64,000 nucleotides of DNA from JAWVFK01 sp033856175 (GCA_033856175.1 JAWVFK010000014.1:1-64000); one strand, 5' to 3'. Positions 25,630 through 34,200 are shown, counted from the first letter of the stretch. Program-made: numbers and translations. Notes: a model not told the origin generated them from the sequence alone.

Positions 25630-27875
25630 CCGGCCCCCGGGCAGTGGAAATGCCCGGCCTGGTTGAGGTTGACGCTCGGCGTGCCGGGGAACTGCGGGCC
25701 GCCGCTGTGGCGGGAGATGACGCGGTCATGCGGGCCGAGCAGCTCGGTCTGGAAGACCGGGTGGATCTCGGTGTGGCCAAAGGGCCCGTGGAAGGTGTCG
25801 CAGATGAAGGCGCCGCTGATCGCGTAGCGGCGGCCGCTGCGCGGCGGCGGGATGTGGCGCGGCTGATCGCGGGGGATGATCTCGAGCACCCCGGCGGCGC
25901 CCTTCTCCTCGTGGCGGAAGCTGATGTGGAAGTCGCCGTCCTGGTGGGAGTGGCTGATCGTGTGAGGCTTGCCGTGGATCGTCCGGCACCTGTCGATCAC
26001 GATCAGGCGACTGGGCTTCCAGACGCCCTTCAGCGTCATGTTGCCCGGCGCGCAGGGGCCCCAGGTGAACGTCTGGCCAAGGCCGATAGGGTGGTTGCCG
26101 ACCGACCAGCGCACGCGGTAGCGGCCCGGGCCTCGGTAGGGGAACTTCTGCGACCAGTTGACCTTGTCGGTCCAGAAGCCAATGCTCGATTTGGTTGCCC
26201 GGAAGACCTTGCAGCTCTTCGCCTTCGGACCGTCGACGCAGAGCTTGTAATTGCCGATCCTCCGCACGCTCCGGATGCTCAGGATCTCGAAGACCGACTT
26301 GGGGTTGAAGTCGGCCGATGTGAGTGCATTTGTCGGCGGAGGGCACGGAGTTAGCGTCAAGGTGTGCAGCTCTGCGGCCCCGATGTCATTGCGGCCGTCG
26401 CTGTTGCAGCCGTTTGGCCAGAAGCGTGACCTGCCGTAGAGATCGGTCAAAGGAAAGCTCGGCGATGGGTTGGGGTTCGCTTGGTTGACGACGCCGGTAC
26501 TGCCGTCGTCGATCGCGAATGGGCCGGGGCTCTCCAGCGTGTCGTCGAAGATCACGGGGCCGTTGCTCTGGAACGTCCCGCAAACCCCGCTGCCGCCGGC
26601 TGGGCCGCGCGAGAAGACGATTGTGCAACTGGCGCCGGGGCTAGCCGAGATGCCGCCGTCCCCACTACCGCTGTCGCCGACGATGGTCGAATCGAGCATC
26701 AGGTGGGTGTCGCTGAGTGATACCGCCGCCACTCCAGTGCTGTCGATGAGGTCGGCGTTCGTGGCGCCGACGTCGCCCTCGCCCTCGCTACCCGGATCGA
26801 CGGGAGTCGTGTCAACGCTGACCAGCGCGCCCCCTCCAGCCGCTCGAACGCCGTCCTGCAGGAGGGTGACCAGTCCGCCGTCGGTGTCGGAGATGCCGGT
26901 CGTCTCGTCGACGATCTGGTTGCGCTCGAAGGCGACGGCGGTGGCCGCAGGCGTTCCGGCGCCGCTGTTCCGCAGCCGCACACCGATCGTCGGCGCCGCT
27001 CCGGGCCCGTCGATCAGGTTGTGGCGAAGGACGACGTTGGCGCCATAGTCAATCTCCACTCCGACCCCCTCCTGGCCGCCGCCGTAGGCGTGGAGGCCCG
27101 AGATGTGCGCGTCGGCGATGGTGGGCGTCGAGATCACCGCTTCGCCCGCGAAGCCGATCGCGATCGCCGTGGCGAAGCCGCTGAAGTCGTTGCCGGCGCC
27201 GGAGCTGGCGTCTAGCGATGGCGCGCTGGAGCCGTGGACGGCGATCGCCAGCTGGTCGTCGGCCGGGCTGGCGTCGCTGAACGTGTTGCCCGAGATCGCC
27301 GTCGCGCCCGAGCCCTCGCCGACCGCGAGGTCCGGCGTCGTCGCGCTGAGCTTGGTCGCGTCGTCGAACCGGTTGTCGCGAACGACCGCGCCGCCGGCGC
27401 CGCTGCCGAGCTCGAGGTCGACGCAGCCGGCCTGCGACTCGATCGTCAGCCCGGCGACCGTGGCGGCGCTCGTCGCCGAGATCGTCGGCGCCGCGCAGGC
27501 GACGTCAAGGGGATCGCCGCTGAGCACCGCTGCGCCGCTCGTGTCGGCGCCGCCGGCGCCGCTGTCAAACGCCTCGTTGACGAGCGTCTCGCCCTGGGCC
27601 AGGGATACGGACTCCGGATAGCTGCCGCCGCCGACGTGGATCTCGTCGGCGCTGGCGAACTGCCCGATTGCCTGGGCGATCGTCTTGCAGGGGGCGGTGG
27701 CCACCTGGCAGTCGTTGGGCGTGTCGGGGTCGCCGGGAACGGCAGCGGGGACGGCGTCCGCCCCGCCGTCATCGACGTAGCGCGTCGCCGCCATCGCCAG
27801 ACCGGGAGCGACGAGCCCGATCGCGATCAACGCCGTCAACGCCCAGAGGGCAAGGCGACCAGGGGGAAGAGCCAC
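25626..27875 (-). CDS. Secreted right-handed beta-helix protein, paralogue B, 749 aa
   Basis: Signal peptide (ALWALTALIAIGLVAPGLAMA), N-terminal CKTIAQAIGQFASADEIHVGGGSYPES, beta-helix rungs to about residue 480, a DIGAAEL closing motif and the shared C-terminal module: YKLCVDGP, CKVFRATK, YRGPGRYRVRW, FTWGPCAP, GVWKPSRLIVIDRC, DGDFHISF, EIIPRD, CDTFHGPFGHTEIHPVF and GTPSVNLNQAGHFHC. GTG start, 14 nt after paralogue C. Probably a cell-surface or secreted binding protein; activity unknown. Confidence 0.88.
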   Translation of the reverse strand: MALPPGRLALWALTALIAIGLVAPGLAMAATRYVDDGGADAVPAAVPGDPDTPNDCQVATAPCKTIAQAIGQFASADEIHVGGGSYPESVSLAQGETLVNEAFDSGAGGADTSGAAVLSGDPLDVACAAPTISATSAATVAGLTIESQAGCVDLELGSGAGGAVVRDNRFDDATKLSATTPDLAVGEGSGATAISGNTFSDASPADDQLAIAVHGSSAPSLDASSGAGNDFSGFATAIAIGFAGEAVISTPTIADAHISGLHAYGGGQEGVGVEIDYGANVVLRHNLIDGPGAAPTIGVRLRNSGAGTPAATAVAFERNQIVDETTGISDTDGGLVTLLQDGVRAAGGGALVSVDTTPVDPGSEGEGDVGATNADLIDSTGVAAVSLSDTHLMLDSTIVGDSGSGDGGISASPGASCTIVFSRGPAGGSGVCGTFQSNGPVIFDDTLESPGPFAIDDGSTGVVNQANPNPSPSFPLTDLYGRSRFWPNGCNSDGRNDIGAAELHTLTLTPCPPPTNALTSADFNPKSVFEILSIRSVRRIGNYKLCVDGPKAKSCKVFRATKSSIGFWTDKVNWSQKFPYRGPGRYRVRWSVGNHPIGLGQTFTWGPCAPGNMTLKGVWKPSRLIVIDRCRTIHGKPHTISHSHQDGDFHISFRHEEKGAAGVLEIIPRDQPRHIPPPRSGRRYAISGAFICDTFHGPFGHTEIHPVFQTELLGPHDRVISRHSGGPQFPGTPSVNLNQAGHFHCPGAG

Positions 27876-27889
27876 GTCCTGGGGCCCGG

Positions 27890-30034
27890 CTAGAGGCCGG
27901 CGCAGTGGAAGCGCCCGTTCGGCGTGTACTGGACCGACGGGGTTCCGCCGCGCTCGGGGCCGCTGATGAACCTGCGCGCGATCTTGGTCGAGTTCGGCTT
28001 CAGGTAGTCCATCTCGAAGACCGGATGGAACTCGCGGTGGGCGTTGTGGAAGGTGTCGCAGACGTCGACGCCGACGATGCGGACGCGCCGTCCGCCGGCG
28101 GGACGCGGGATGCGGCCGCGGTCACGCGGAATGATCTCGAAGTTCTTCATCGATCCGGCGGTGCTGCCGATCGGGTTGACCTTGATGTGGTAATCGCCGT
28201 CGAAGGCTGTGAACGAGCCGTTGATGAGCACGTATGCAACCTTGCAACGGTTGATGACCTGCAGGCGGCTCGGCCGCCAGACACCCTTCATCGTCAGATT
28301 ACGGGGAGCGCAGGGACCCCAGTCGTAGGTCCTCGTCTGGCCCAGCTGGTGGCTGCCGCTGAACCACTTGACGGTGTAGTGGCCGGCGCCGCGGTAGGTG
28401 AACTTCCGCGCCCAGTTGACGCTGTCGGTGAACTTGCCGTGGCGCTTGGCGGCGCGGAAGGTCTTGCACTGCTTCGGGCCGGGACCGTCGACACAGAGCC
28501 GGTAGTTGCCGAGCTTCTTCTCGCTGCTGATGTTGAGGAACTCGTAGAGGCTGCGCTCGCGGACCGAGGTCGTCGGCTTGTGCAGGCACTGCCCGGAGAT
28601 CTGGAACTCGGCGGCGCCGATGTCGATGCGAGCGTCGCAGTCGCGATCGCCGTCGACGATTCGGTCGTGGCCATAGAGGTCGTCGTCGACCATGCCGAAG
28701 CTCGTGACCGGGTTGCCGAAGTCGATCAGGTTCGGGTTCGAGCTGGTTAGCTCGAGGGTCGAGCCGACGAAGTGCGGCGCGTCGTGGGTGGCGAAGCCGG
28801 CGCAGGGGGGATTGGACGAGCTCGGGCCGCGCGAGAAGACGATCGTGCAGCTGGCCGTGCCGTTGGCGTCTATCCCCTCGTCGCTGCTGGCTGTGCCGCC
28901 GCCGACGATGCTCGAGTCGAGCGACAGGAGGGTCGAGTTGAGCGAAGCGGCGAAGCCACTGTTGGCGTCGATCAGGTCGACGTTCTTGGCGCTGACGTTG
29001 CCGCCGCCGTTGATTGTGTCCGTGGCGACGATGGCGCCGCCGCCGTTGGAGCGGATCGCGTCCTGGGAGAGCGTCACCAGGCCGGCGTCGGTGTCGGCGA
29101 GGCCGGTCTCGACGCCGGTGATCTGGTTGCGGGAGAGCGTCGCCCGCGTGGTCGCCGGGGTCACCGTGTCCTCGACGATGCGGACGCCGATGGTCGAGCC
29201 GGCGGTGCTGGTGGCGATCGAGTTGTCGCTGAGGCTCGGGTTCGAGTCGAAGCCGATATCGACGCCGACCCCGGCGACGGCAGTGCCGGGATGGATGCCG
29301 TCGATGGCGTTGCCATCGATCGAGGGGGTCGCGCCACCGGCGCCCGAGACGCCGACGACGATCGCCCGAGCGAAGCCCTGGAAGCTGTTGGCGGCGCTGC
29401 CTGGGCCGCCGATCGCGGGCGAGCTGGCGCCGGAGACGACGATCCCGGTCTGGTCGCCGCTGGTCTGCCCGGTGAGGAAGCCATTGCCGAGAATCGACGG
29501 CGCGCCTGCCGTCACGGTCAGGTCCTCGACCGTTTTCGCCGCATCGTCGAAGCTGTCGCCCTGGACCACGGCGCTGCCGGAGCCGGTGTCCAGCAGCAGG
29601 TCGCGGCAGCCCGACTGGGAGCGGATCGTAAGAGCCTGCACGGTCGCCGTGCTCGAGACGGTGATCGTGTCGTTGGGGCAAGCCGCGGCGCTGCCGTCGA
29701 TGACCGCCGGCAGCGTCGTCGTGACACCCGGGGCGGTGGAGGCGAAAGCGCTGCCGATCAGCGTCTCGTCCTTTGCCAGCGTCACCGACTCGTGGTAGGT
29801 GCCGCCGCCGACGTCGATCGTGTTGCCGCTGCCGATCTGGATGGCGACGGCGTGGCCGATCGTCGCGCAGGGATCGTTGGGGTCTGTGCAGAGGTTTGCC
29901 CCTACGGAGTCTGAGCCCTGGTCGTCGACGTAGAGCGTCGACGCCGACGCGTAGGCGGGCAGCGCCAGCAGCATCGCTGCGACGGCTGCGGCGAGCGTCA
30001 AGCCCCCCCTTGCACGGTCCCTGGCCCAACTCAC
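27890..30034 (-). CDS. Secreted right-handed beta-helix protein, paralogue C, 714 aa
   Basis: First gene of the operon. Signal peptide (LTLAAAVAAMLLALPAYASA), CATIGHAVAIQIGSGNTIDVGGGTYHES, many short beta rungs, DIGAAEFQ, then the shared C-terminal module (YRLCVDGP, CKTFRAAK, YRGAGHYTVKW, WGPCAPRNL, GVWRPSRLQVINRC, DGDYHIKV, FEIIPRD, CDTFHNAHREFHPVF, GRFHC). Overall order matches paralogues A and B, so the three arose by tandem duplication and have since diverged. Expression is probably controlled by the structured leader upstream. Confidence 0.88.
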   Translation of the reverse strand: MSWARDRARGGLTLAAAVAAMLLALPAYASASTLYVDDQGSDSVGANLCTDPNDPCATIGHAVAIQIGSGNTIDVGGGTYHESVTLAKDETLIGSAFASTAPGVTTTLPAVIDGSAAACPNDTITVSSTATVQALTIRSQSGCRDLLLDTGSGSAVVQGDSFDDAAKTVEDLTVTAGAPSILGNGFLTGQTSGDQTGIVVSGASSPAIGGPGSAANSFQGFARAIVVGVSGAGGATPSIDGNAIDGIHPGTAVAGVGVDIGFDSNPSLSDNSIATSTAGSTIGVRIVEDTVTPATTRATLSRNQITGVETGLADTDAGLVTLSQDAIRSNGGGAIVATDTINGGGNVSAKNVDLIDANSGFAASLNSTLLSLDSSIVGGGTASSDEGIDANGTASCTIVFSRGPSSSNPPCAGFATHDAPHFVGSTLELTSSNPNLIDFGNPVTSFGMVDDDLYGHDRIVDGDRDCDARIDIGAAEFQISGQCLHKPTTSVRERSLYEFLNISSEKKLGNYRLCVDGPGPKQCKTFRAAKRHGKFTDSVNWARKFTYRGAGHYTVKWFSGSHQLGQTRTYDWGPCAPRNLTMKGVWRPSRLQVINRCKVAYVLINGSFTAFDGDYHIKVNPIGSTAGSMKNFEIIPRDRGRIPRPAGGRRVRIVGVDVCDTFHNAHREFHPVFEMDYLKPNSTKIARRFISGPERGGTPSVQYTPNGRFHCAGL

Positions 30035-30080
30035 AGGTCGAAGCCTACACGGCTCCGGCCCCGCTCAGAACCCCTCCACG

Positions 30081-30190
30081 GAAAAGGGCCCCGAAGGGCC
30101 CTTTGGTTCCGAAAGGACGTACCACCGGAGGCTCTGTGCATCCGGCCCGTCGGTCCTTCAAGTTTCCTGCGTCTGTCATCGGCAGACGCT
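30081..30190 (-). ncRNA. Structured leader or small RNA upstream of the beta-helix operon
   Basis: This is the main content of the 305-bp gap 30035-30339. Read on the minus strand it holds a 7-bp hairpin (arms 30183-30189 and 30169-30175, GCGTCTG/CAGACGC), a branched stem (GTCCTT/AAGGAC, 30153-30158 with 30113-30118) enclosing a second stem (CCGGA/TCCGG, 30141-30145 with 30125-30129), and then a strong terminator. This could be a riboswitch, an attenuator or a small RNA. I could not match it to a known riboswitch class. Confidence 0.5.
30083..30104 (-). terminator. Intrinsic terminator with UUCG tetraloop inside the operon leader
   Basis: On the minus strand AAAGGGCCC-TTCG-GGGCCCTTT followed by one more T: a perfect 9-bp stem with a UUCG loop, about 50 nt before the first beta-helix start codon. 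On the plus strand the same hairpin lacks an upstream gene to terminate. It therefore ends a short minus-strand RNA or attenuates the operon. Confidence 0.7.
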
Positions 30191-30252
30191 TGCGATCACT
30201 TAACACGAGGCTTCTTCGGCTGTTACAGAAGACCTGCTCCGACGGAAGAACC

Positions 30253-30276
30253 TTGTGTGAGGATCAGCTTACACAA
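30253..30276. promoter_or_regulatory. Candidate operator palindrome TTGTGTGAG-N6-CTTACACAA
   Basis: Two 9-base arms match as an inverted repeat at 8 of 9 positions, separated by 6 bases. It lies between the epimerase gene (start 30340, TAGGAT at 30307-30312) and the minus-strand leader, where it could regulate either side. Regulator unknown. Confidence 0.45.
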
Positions 30277-30339
30277 ATGCCTCGCCCGCGAGAGCCTCTT
30301 CAGGGCTAGGATGGCAGCGATCGTGCGGACGGCGGACCC

Positions 30340-31338
30340 ATGCGCTACCTGATCACCGGCGGCTCCGGCTACATCGGCGGCCGGCTGGCGGCGCTGCTCG
30401 CCGAGCGAGACGACACCGAGCTCGTCCTCGGGGTCGATCTGCGCCCCCCGGCCGGCCTGCCGCCGCGCTGCGAGTACGTCGAGGCCGACGTCCGCGATCG
30501 CGAGCGAATCCGCGAGCTGCTCGAGGCCCGCGAGATCGACTGCCTCGTCCACCTGGCCTTCCTGCTGAACCCGATTCACGACGAGGCGCGGATGTACGAC
30601 ATCGACGTCAACGGCACCCAGGCCGTGCTCCAGGCCGCCGCCGCGGCGGGCACCGGCCAGGTCCTCGTCACCTCCTCGGCCACGGCCTACGGCGCCTGGC
30701 CCGACAACCCCGTGCCGATCGCCGAGGACTGGCCGGTCCGCGGCATGCCCGACTTCTCCTACGCCCGCCACAAGGCCGAGATGGACCGGCTCTGCCAGCT
30801 CTGGGCCGCGGAGCACCCCGATCGCGTGATGACGATCGTCCGCCCCTGCATCGTCATGGGCCCGAACGTCGAGAACTTCATCTCGCGGATCTGGACCAAG
30901 TCGCCGTTCGCGATCCTCTTCGACGGTCTCGACTACGAGTTGCAGTTCGTCCACGAGGACGATGTCGTCGAGGCGATCACGAGCCTGCTCGACGCCGGCG
31001 TCGGCGGCGCCTTCAACATCGCCGGCGACGGCATCCTCAGCTACCGCGAGTCGGCCGAGATGATCGGCCAGCGGGTCAGCGAGATGAGCCTGGCGCGCGC
31101 CTACAAGCTCTACAAGATCCTCTGGGCGCTGCGCTTCCCCGGCGTCGAGGCTCCCGCCGGCGTCGTCAAGACCGGCCGCTACCCCTGGCTGGTCTCGAAC
31201 GAGAAGCTCAAGGCGGCGACCGGCTGGCAGCCCCGCCACACGAGCCGCGAGACCTTCGAGCTGGCAATGCGCGCCAAGGGCAAGCTGCGTCAGGCGGAGG
31301 ACGGCTCGGCCGTTGCTAGGCTTGGCGCCGAGGGCTGA
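30340..31338 (+). CDS. NAD-dependent epimerase/dehydratase (extended SDR)
   Basis: 332 residues. NAD-binding start MRYLITGGSGYIGGRLAALL with an intact GGxGxxG, then VTSSATAYG, the catalytic SYARHKAEMD (YxxxK), IVRPCIVMGP and FVHEDDVVEAI. Likely acts on a nucleotide sugar or a related substrate; the neighbours do not reveal which. TAGGAT at 30307-30312 is a plausible -10, giving a leader of about 20 nt. Confidence 0.88.
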   Translation: MRYLITGGSGYIGGRLAALLAERDDTELVLGVDLRPPAGLPPRCEYVEADVRDRERIRELLEAREIDCLVHLAFLLNPIHDEARMYDIDVNGTQAVLQAAAAAGTGQVLVTSSATAYGAWPDNPVPIAEDWPVRGMPDFSYARHKAEMDRLCQLWAAEHPDRVMTIVRPCIVMGPNVENFISRIWTKSPFAILFDGLDYELQFVHEDDVVEAITSLLDAGVGGAFNIAGDGILSYRESAEMIGQRVSEMSLARAYKLYKILWALRFPGVEAPAGVVKTGRYPWLVSNEKLKAATGWQPRHTSRETFELAMRAKGKLRQAEDGSAVARLGAEG

Positions 31339-31353
31339 TTCCGGCCCGTCCCA

Positions 31354-31426
31354 GGGCGATTAGCTCAGTTGGGAGAGCGCCGCCTCGACAAGGCGGAGGT
31401 CACTGGTTCGAGCCCAGTATCGCCCA
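31354..31426 (+). tRNA. tRNA-Val (anticodon GAC)
   Basis: Acceptor GGGCGAT/ATCGCCC; D-arm TAGCTCAGTTGGGAGAGC; anticodon stem CCGCC/GGCGG with loop TCGACAA (anticodon GAC); T-arm ACTGGTTCGAGCCCAGT. Discriminator A, no encoded CCA. Confidence 0.95.
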
Positions 31427-31460
31427 TCTCTCCGCGCTTCTCTCACCGCCTCAGTCTCAC

Positions 31461-31466
31461 TAGGCT
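31461..31466 (+). promoter_or_regulatory. -10 element TAGGCT of thrS
   Basis: TAGGCT ends 6 nt before the GTG at 31473. No T-box-like leader is present between tRNA-Val and thrS (46 bp). Confidence 0.55.
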
Positions 31467-31472
31467 GGCGGG

Positions 31473-33434
31473 GTGAAGGTCAGGCTCCCCGACGGCAACG
31501 AGCTCGAGCTCGACGACGGCGCCAGCGGCGGCGATGCCGCGGCGGCGATCGGCGCCGGGCTCGCCAGAGCGGCGCTGGCGGTCAAGGTCGACGGCGAGCT
31601 GCGTGACCTCGCAGCGCCGCTTCCCGATGGGGCCGCTCTGGAGATCGTCACCGACCGCTCGCCCGAGGCGCTCGACCTGATTCGCCACGACGCCGCCCAC
31701 GTTCTCGCCACGGCCGTCGTCGAGATCTGGCCGGGGACCAAGGTCTCGATCGGGCCGCCGATCGAAAACGGCTTCTACTACGACTTCGAGTTCCCCGACG
31801 GCGTGCGCCTCACCGACGCCGACCTCGAGCGCGTCGAGGAGGCGATGCGCGCCCACGTCAAGGCTGACGAGGCCTTCGAGCGCCGCGAGCTTCCGGTCGC
31901 CGAGGCGATCGAGCTCTTCCGCGCCGCCGACCAGGCCTACAAGGTCGAGCTGATCGAGGATCTCGTCCGCGACGAGGGCGTCGAGACCGTCTCGCTCTAT
32001 CGCAACGGGCCCTTCGAGGACCTCTGCCGCGGGCCGCACGGGCCCTCGACCGGGCGGATCAAGGCGCTCGAGCTCAGCTCGCTCGCCGGCGCCTACTGGC
32101 GCGGCGACGAGACGCGGCAGATGCTGACGCGGATCTACGGCACAGCCTTCTTCTCCAAGCAGGACCTGGAGCAGCACGTCGAGCGGATCGAGCAGGCCCG
32201 CGCCCGCGACCATCGCCGCCTCGGCCCCCAGCTCGGGCTCTTCATGCTCCGCGACGAGGCCCCCGGGATGCCGTTCTGGCTACCGGCCGGCACGGTGCTG
32301 CTGCGCCAGATGCAGAAGGCCGTTCGCTCTCAGCTCGAGCGCCGCGGCTACGTCGAGATCGAGACGCCGCAGATCCTCGACGAGGAGCTCTGGCATCGCT
32401 CCGGGCACTGGGAGAACTACAAGGAGAACATGTTCTTCACCAGCTCGGACTCCGCCAGCGGTGACGACAGGGGGGAGGGGCGCCGCTTCGCCGTGCGGCC
32501 GATGAACTGCCCCGGCGCCTGCCTCGTCTACTCCTCCGAGCGCCGCTCCTACCGCGACCTGCCGCTGCGAATGGCCGAGTTCGGCCGCGTCTCGCGCAAC
32601 GAGCGCGAGGGCGTCCTCCACGGGCTGTTGCGCGTTCGCTCCTTCGTCCAGGACGACGCACACGTCTACTGCGCCGAGGAGCAGATCACCGACGAGGTCG
32701 CCTCGATCTGCGAGGCGATCGACGAGCTCTACTCGCAGTTCGGCTTCGAGGACGTTCGCGTCGAGCTCTCGACCCGGCCCGAGAAGCGGATCGGCAGCGA
32801 CGAGCAGTGGGACCGCGCCGAGGCGGCGCTGCGCGAGGCGCTCGACCGCCAGGAGCGCGAGTACGAGGTCAACCCCGGCGACGGCGCCTTCTACGGGCCG
32901 AAGATCGACTTCCACATCACCGACGCGCTCGGCCGCTCCTGGCAGTGCGGAACGTGCCAGCTCGACTTCTTCATGCCCGAGCGCTTCGACCTGACCTACC
33001 AGGGGGCCGACAACTCCGAGCACCGCCCGGTGATGATCCACCGCGCCCTGCTGGGCTCGATGGAGCGCTTCGCCGGCATCCTGATCGAGCACTACGGCGG
33101 CCGCTTCCCCGCCTGGCTGGCGCCGACCCAGGTCGGCATCCTGCCGGTCGCCGACCGCCACCTCGAATACGCCGCCAAGCTCGAGTCCGAGCTCGGCGCG
33201 GCGGGGCTGCGCTGCCGCGTCGACGATCGATCGGTCTCGGTTGGCAAGAAGATCCGCGACGCCGAGGAGGCGAAGCTTCCCTACATGGTCCTGGTCGGCG
33301 ATCGCGAGCTCGAAGCCGGCGTCATCTCGCTGCGCTCGCACGACCAGGGTGACGAGGGCCAGATTCCCGCAGCCGAGCTGATCGCGCGTATACTGGCCGA
33401 GTTGCCGGGCACCGAAGACAAGACGCGCGCTTGA
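31473..33434 (+). CDS. thrS: Threonyl-tRNA synthetase
   Basis: 653 residues. N-terminal TGS domain (residues 1-60), editing domain with HDAAHVLA, class II core with RPMNCPGACLVY (Zn-binding Cys), DDAHVYC and MIHRALLGSMERF (Zn-binding His residues), and a C-terminal anticodon-binding domain (ADRHLEYAAKLESELGAAG). Charges tRNA-Thr in the cytoplasm. It heads the widely conserved order thrS-infC-rpmI-rplT. Confidence 0.97.
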   Translation: MKVRLPDGNELELDDGASGGDAAAAIGAGLARAALAVKVDGELRDLAAPLPDGAALEIVTDRSPEALDLIRHDAAHVLATAVVEIWPGTKVSIGPPIENGFYYDFEFPDGVRLTDADLERVEEAMRAHVKADEAFERRELPVAEAIELFRAADQAYKVELIEDLVRDEGVETVSLYRNGPFEDLCRGPHGPSTGRIKALELSSLAGAYWRGDETRQMLTRIYGTAFFSKQDLEQHVERIEQARARDHRRLGPQLGLFMLRDEAPGMPFWLPAGTVLLRQMQKAVRSQLERRGYVEIETPQILDEELWHRSGHWENYKENMFFTSSDSASGDDRGEGRRFAVRPMNCPGACLVYSSERRSYRDLPLRMAEFGRVSRNEREGVLHGLLRVRSFVQDDAHVYCAEEQITDEVASICEAIDELYSQFGFEDVRVELSTRPEKRIGSDEQWDRAEAALREALDRQEREYEVNPGDGAFYGPKIDFHITDALGRSWQCGTCQLDFFMPERFDLTYQGADNSEHRPVMIHRALLGSMERFAGILIEHYGGRFPAWLAPTQVGILPVADRHLEYAAKLESELGAAGLRCRVDDRSVSVGKKIRDAEEAKLPYMVLVGDRELEAGVISLRSHDQGDEGQIPAAELIARILAELPGTEDKTRA

Positions 33435-33495
33435 GCGCCCTCGTGCCCGCAGTCCCTGCTCCACACCCTCGCCGCTCCTTGAAGCTCTCTTTCTA

Positions 33496-34200
33496 GTGCC
33501 GGTTCCGCGCAGGTTCGACCGGCAGCCGCCCGAGCGCGATCCGACGAGGATCAACGACCGCATCCGTGTTCGCGAGGTGCGGCTGATCGGCGCCGACGGC
33601 GAGCAGATCGGGATCGTCGCGGTCGAGGACGCGCTCGAGCGCGCTCGAGCGGCCGAGCTCGACCTGGTCGAGGTCGCCCCCGAGGCCAAGCCGCCGGTCT
33701 GCAAGATCCTCGACTACTCGAAGTACAAGTACGAGCAGGAGCAAAAGGCCAAGCAGGCGCGCAAGCACCAGCAGCAGATCAACGTCCGCGAGATCAAGCT
33801 GCGGCCGAAGATCGCCGACCACGACTACGAGACCAAGAAGGGCCACGTCCTGCGCTTCCTCAACCACCAGGACAAGGTCAAGGTCACGATCATGTTCCGC
33901 GGTCGTGAGACCGCCCACCCCGAGCGCGGCCGTGCCCTGCTGAAGCGGCTCTTCGAGGACCTCGGTGGGATGGCGACGATCGAGCAGGAGCCCGAGCAGG
34001 AGGGCCGCAACATGACGATGATGCTGGCGCCGTCGAAGGAGATCCTGGCCCGGACCAAGAACGGCGCCTCCTCGGAGGCGGGCGACGAGCCCGCAGAGGA
34101 CCAGACGGCCGCAGAGGTAGAGCCGCCTGCGGCCGACGCCCCCGGCACGGAGGAAGCCGCCGGTACCGAAGAAGCCGCCGGCACGGAGGAAGCGGCCTAG
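33496..34200 (+). CDS. infC: Translation initiation factor IF-3 with acidic C-terminal tail
   Basis: 234 residues, longer than the usual 170-190. N-domain signature INDRIRVREVRLIGADGEQIG, linker with KYEQEQKAKQARK, C-domain NVREIKLRPKIADHDYETK and VTIMFRGRE. From about residue 185 there is an acidic Ala/Glu-rich tail ending in three copies of GTEEAA. GTG start rather than the rare AUU used by enterobacterial infC, so the classic start-codon autoregulation is not indicated. Three genes in this window may use non-AUG/GUG/UUG starts, which makes the IF-3 of interest. Confidence 0.95.
   Translation: MPVPRRFDRQPPERDPTRINDRIRVREVRLIGADGEQIGIVAVEDALERARAAELDLVEVAPEAKPPVCKILDYSKYKYEQEQKAKQARKHQQQINVREIKLRPKIADHDYETKKGHVLRFLNHQDKVKVTIMFRGRETAHPERGRALLKRLFEDLGGMATIEQEPEQEGRNMTMMLAPSKEILARTKNGASSEAGDEPAEDQTAAEVEPPAADAPGTEEAAGTEEAAGTEEAA
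34144..34197 (+). repeat. Three 18-bp tandem repeats at the 3' end of infC
   Basis: GGCACGGAGGAAGCCGCC repeated three times with third-base changes, encoding GTEEAA three times just before the stop. Copy number could vary by slippage without loss of frame. Confidence 0.85.

Noticed and set aside
30081..30190. Match of the operon leader to the c-di-GMP-I (GEMM) riboswitch
   Set aside because: A segment like GCACAGAGCCUCCGG resembles part of the GEMM core, but the conserved GGCAAACC and GGUAGGUAGC parts are missing, so the class is not supported.
21961..31426. Genomic island bounded by tRNA-Gly/Cys and tRNA-Val
   Set aside because: tRNA genes flank the beta-helix operon, but I saw no direct repeats of tRNA ends, no integrase and no base-composition change.
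31427..31472. T-box riboswitch before thrS
   Set aside because: Only 46 bp separate tRNA-Val and thrS and a -10 element ends 6 nt before the start.
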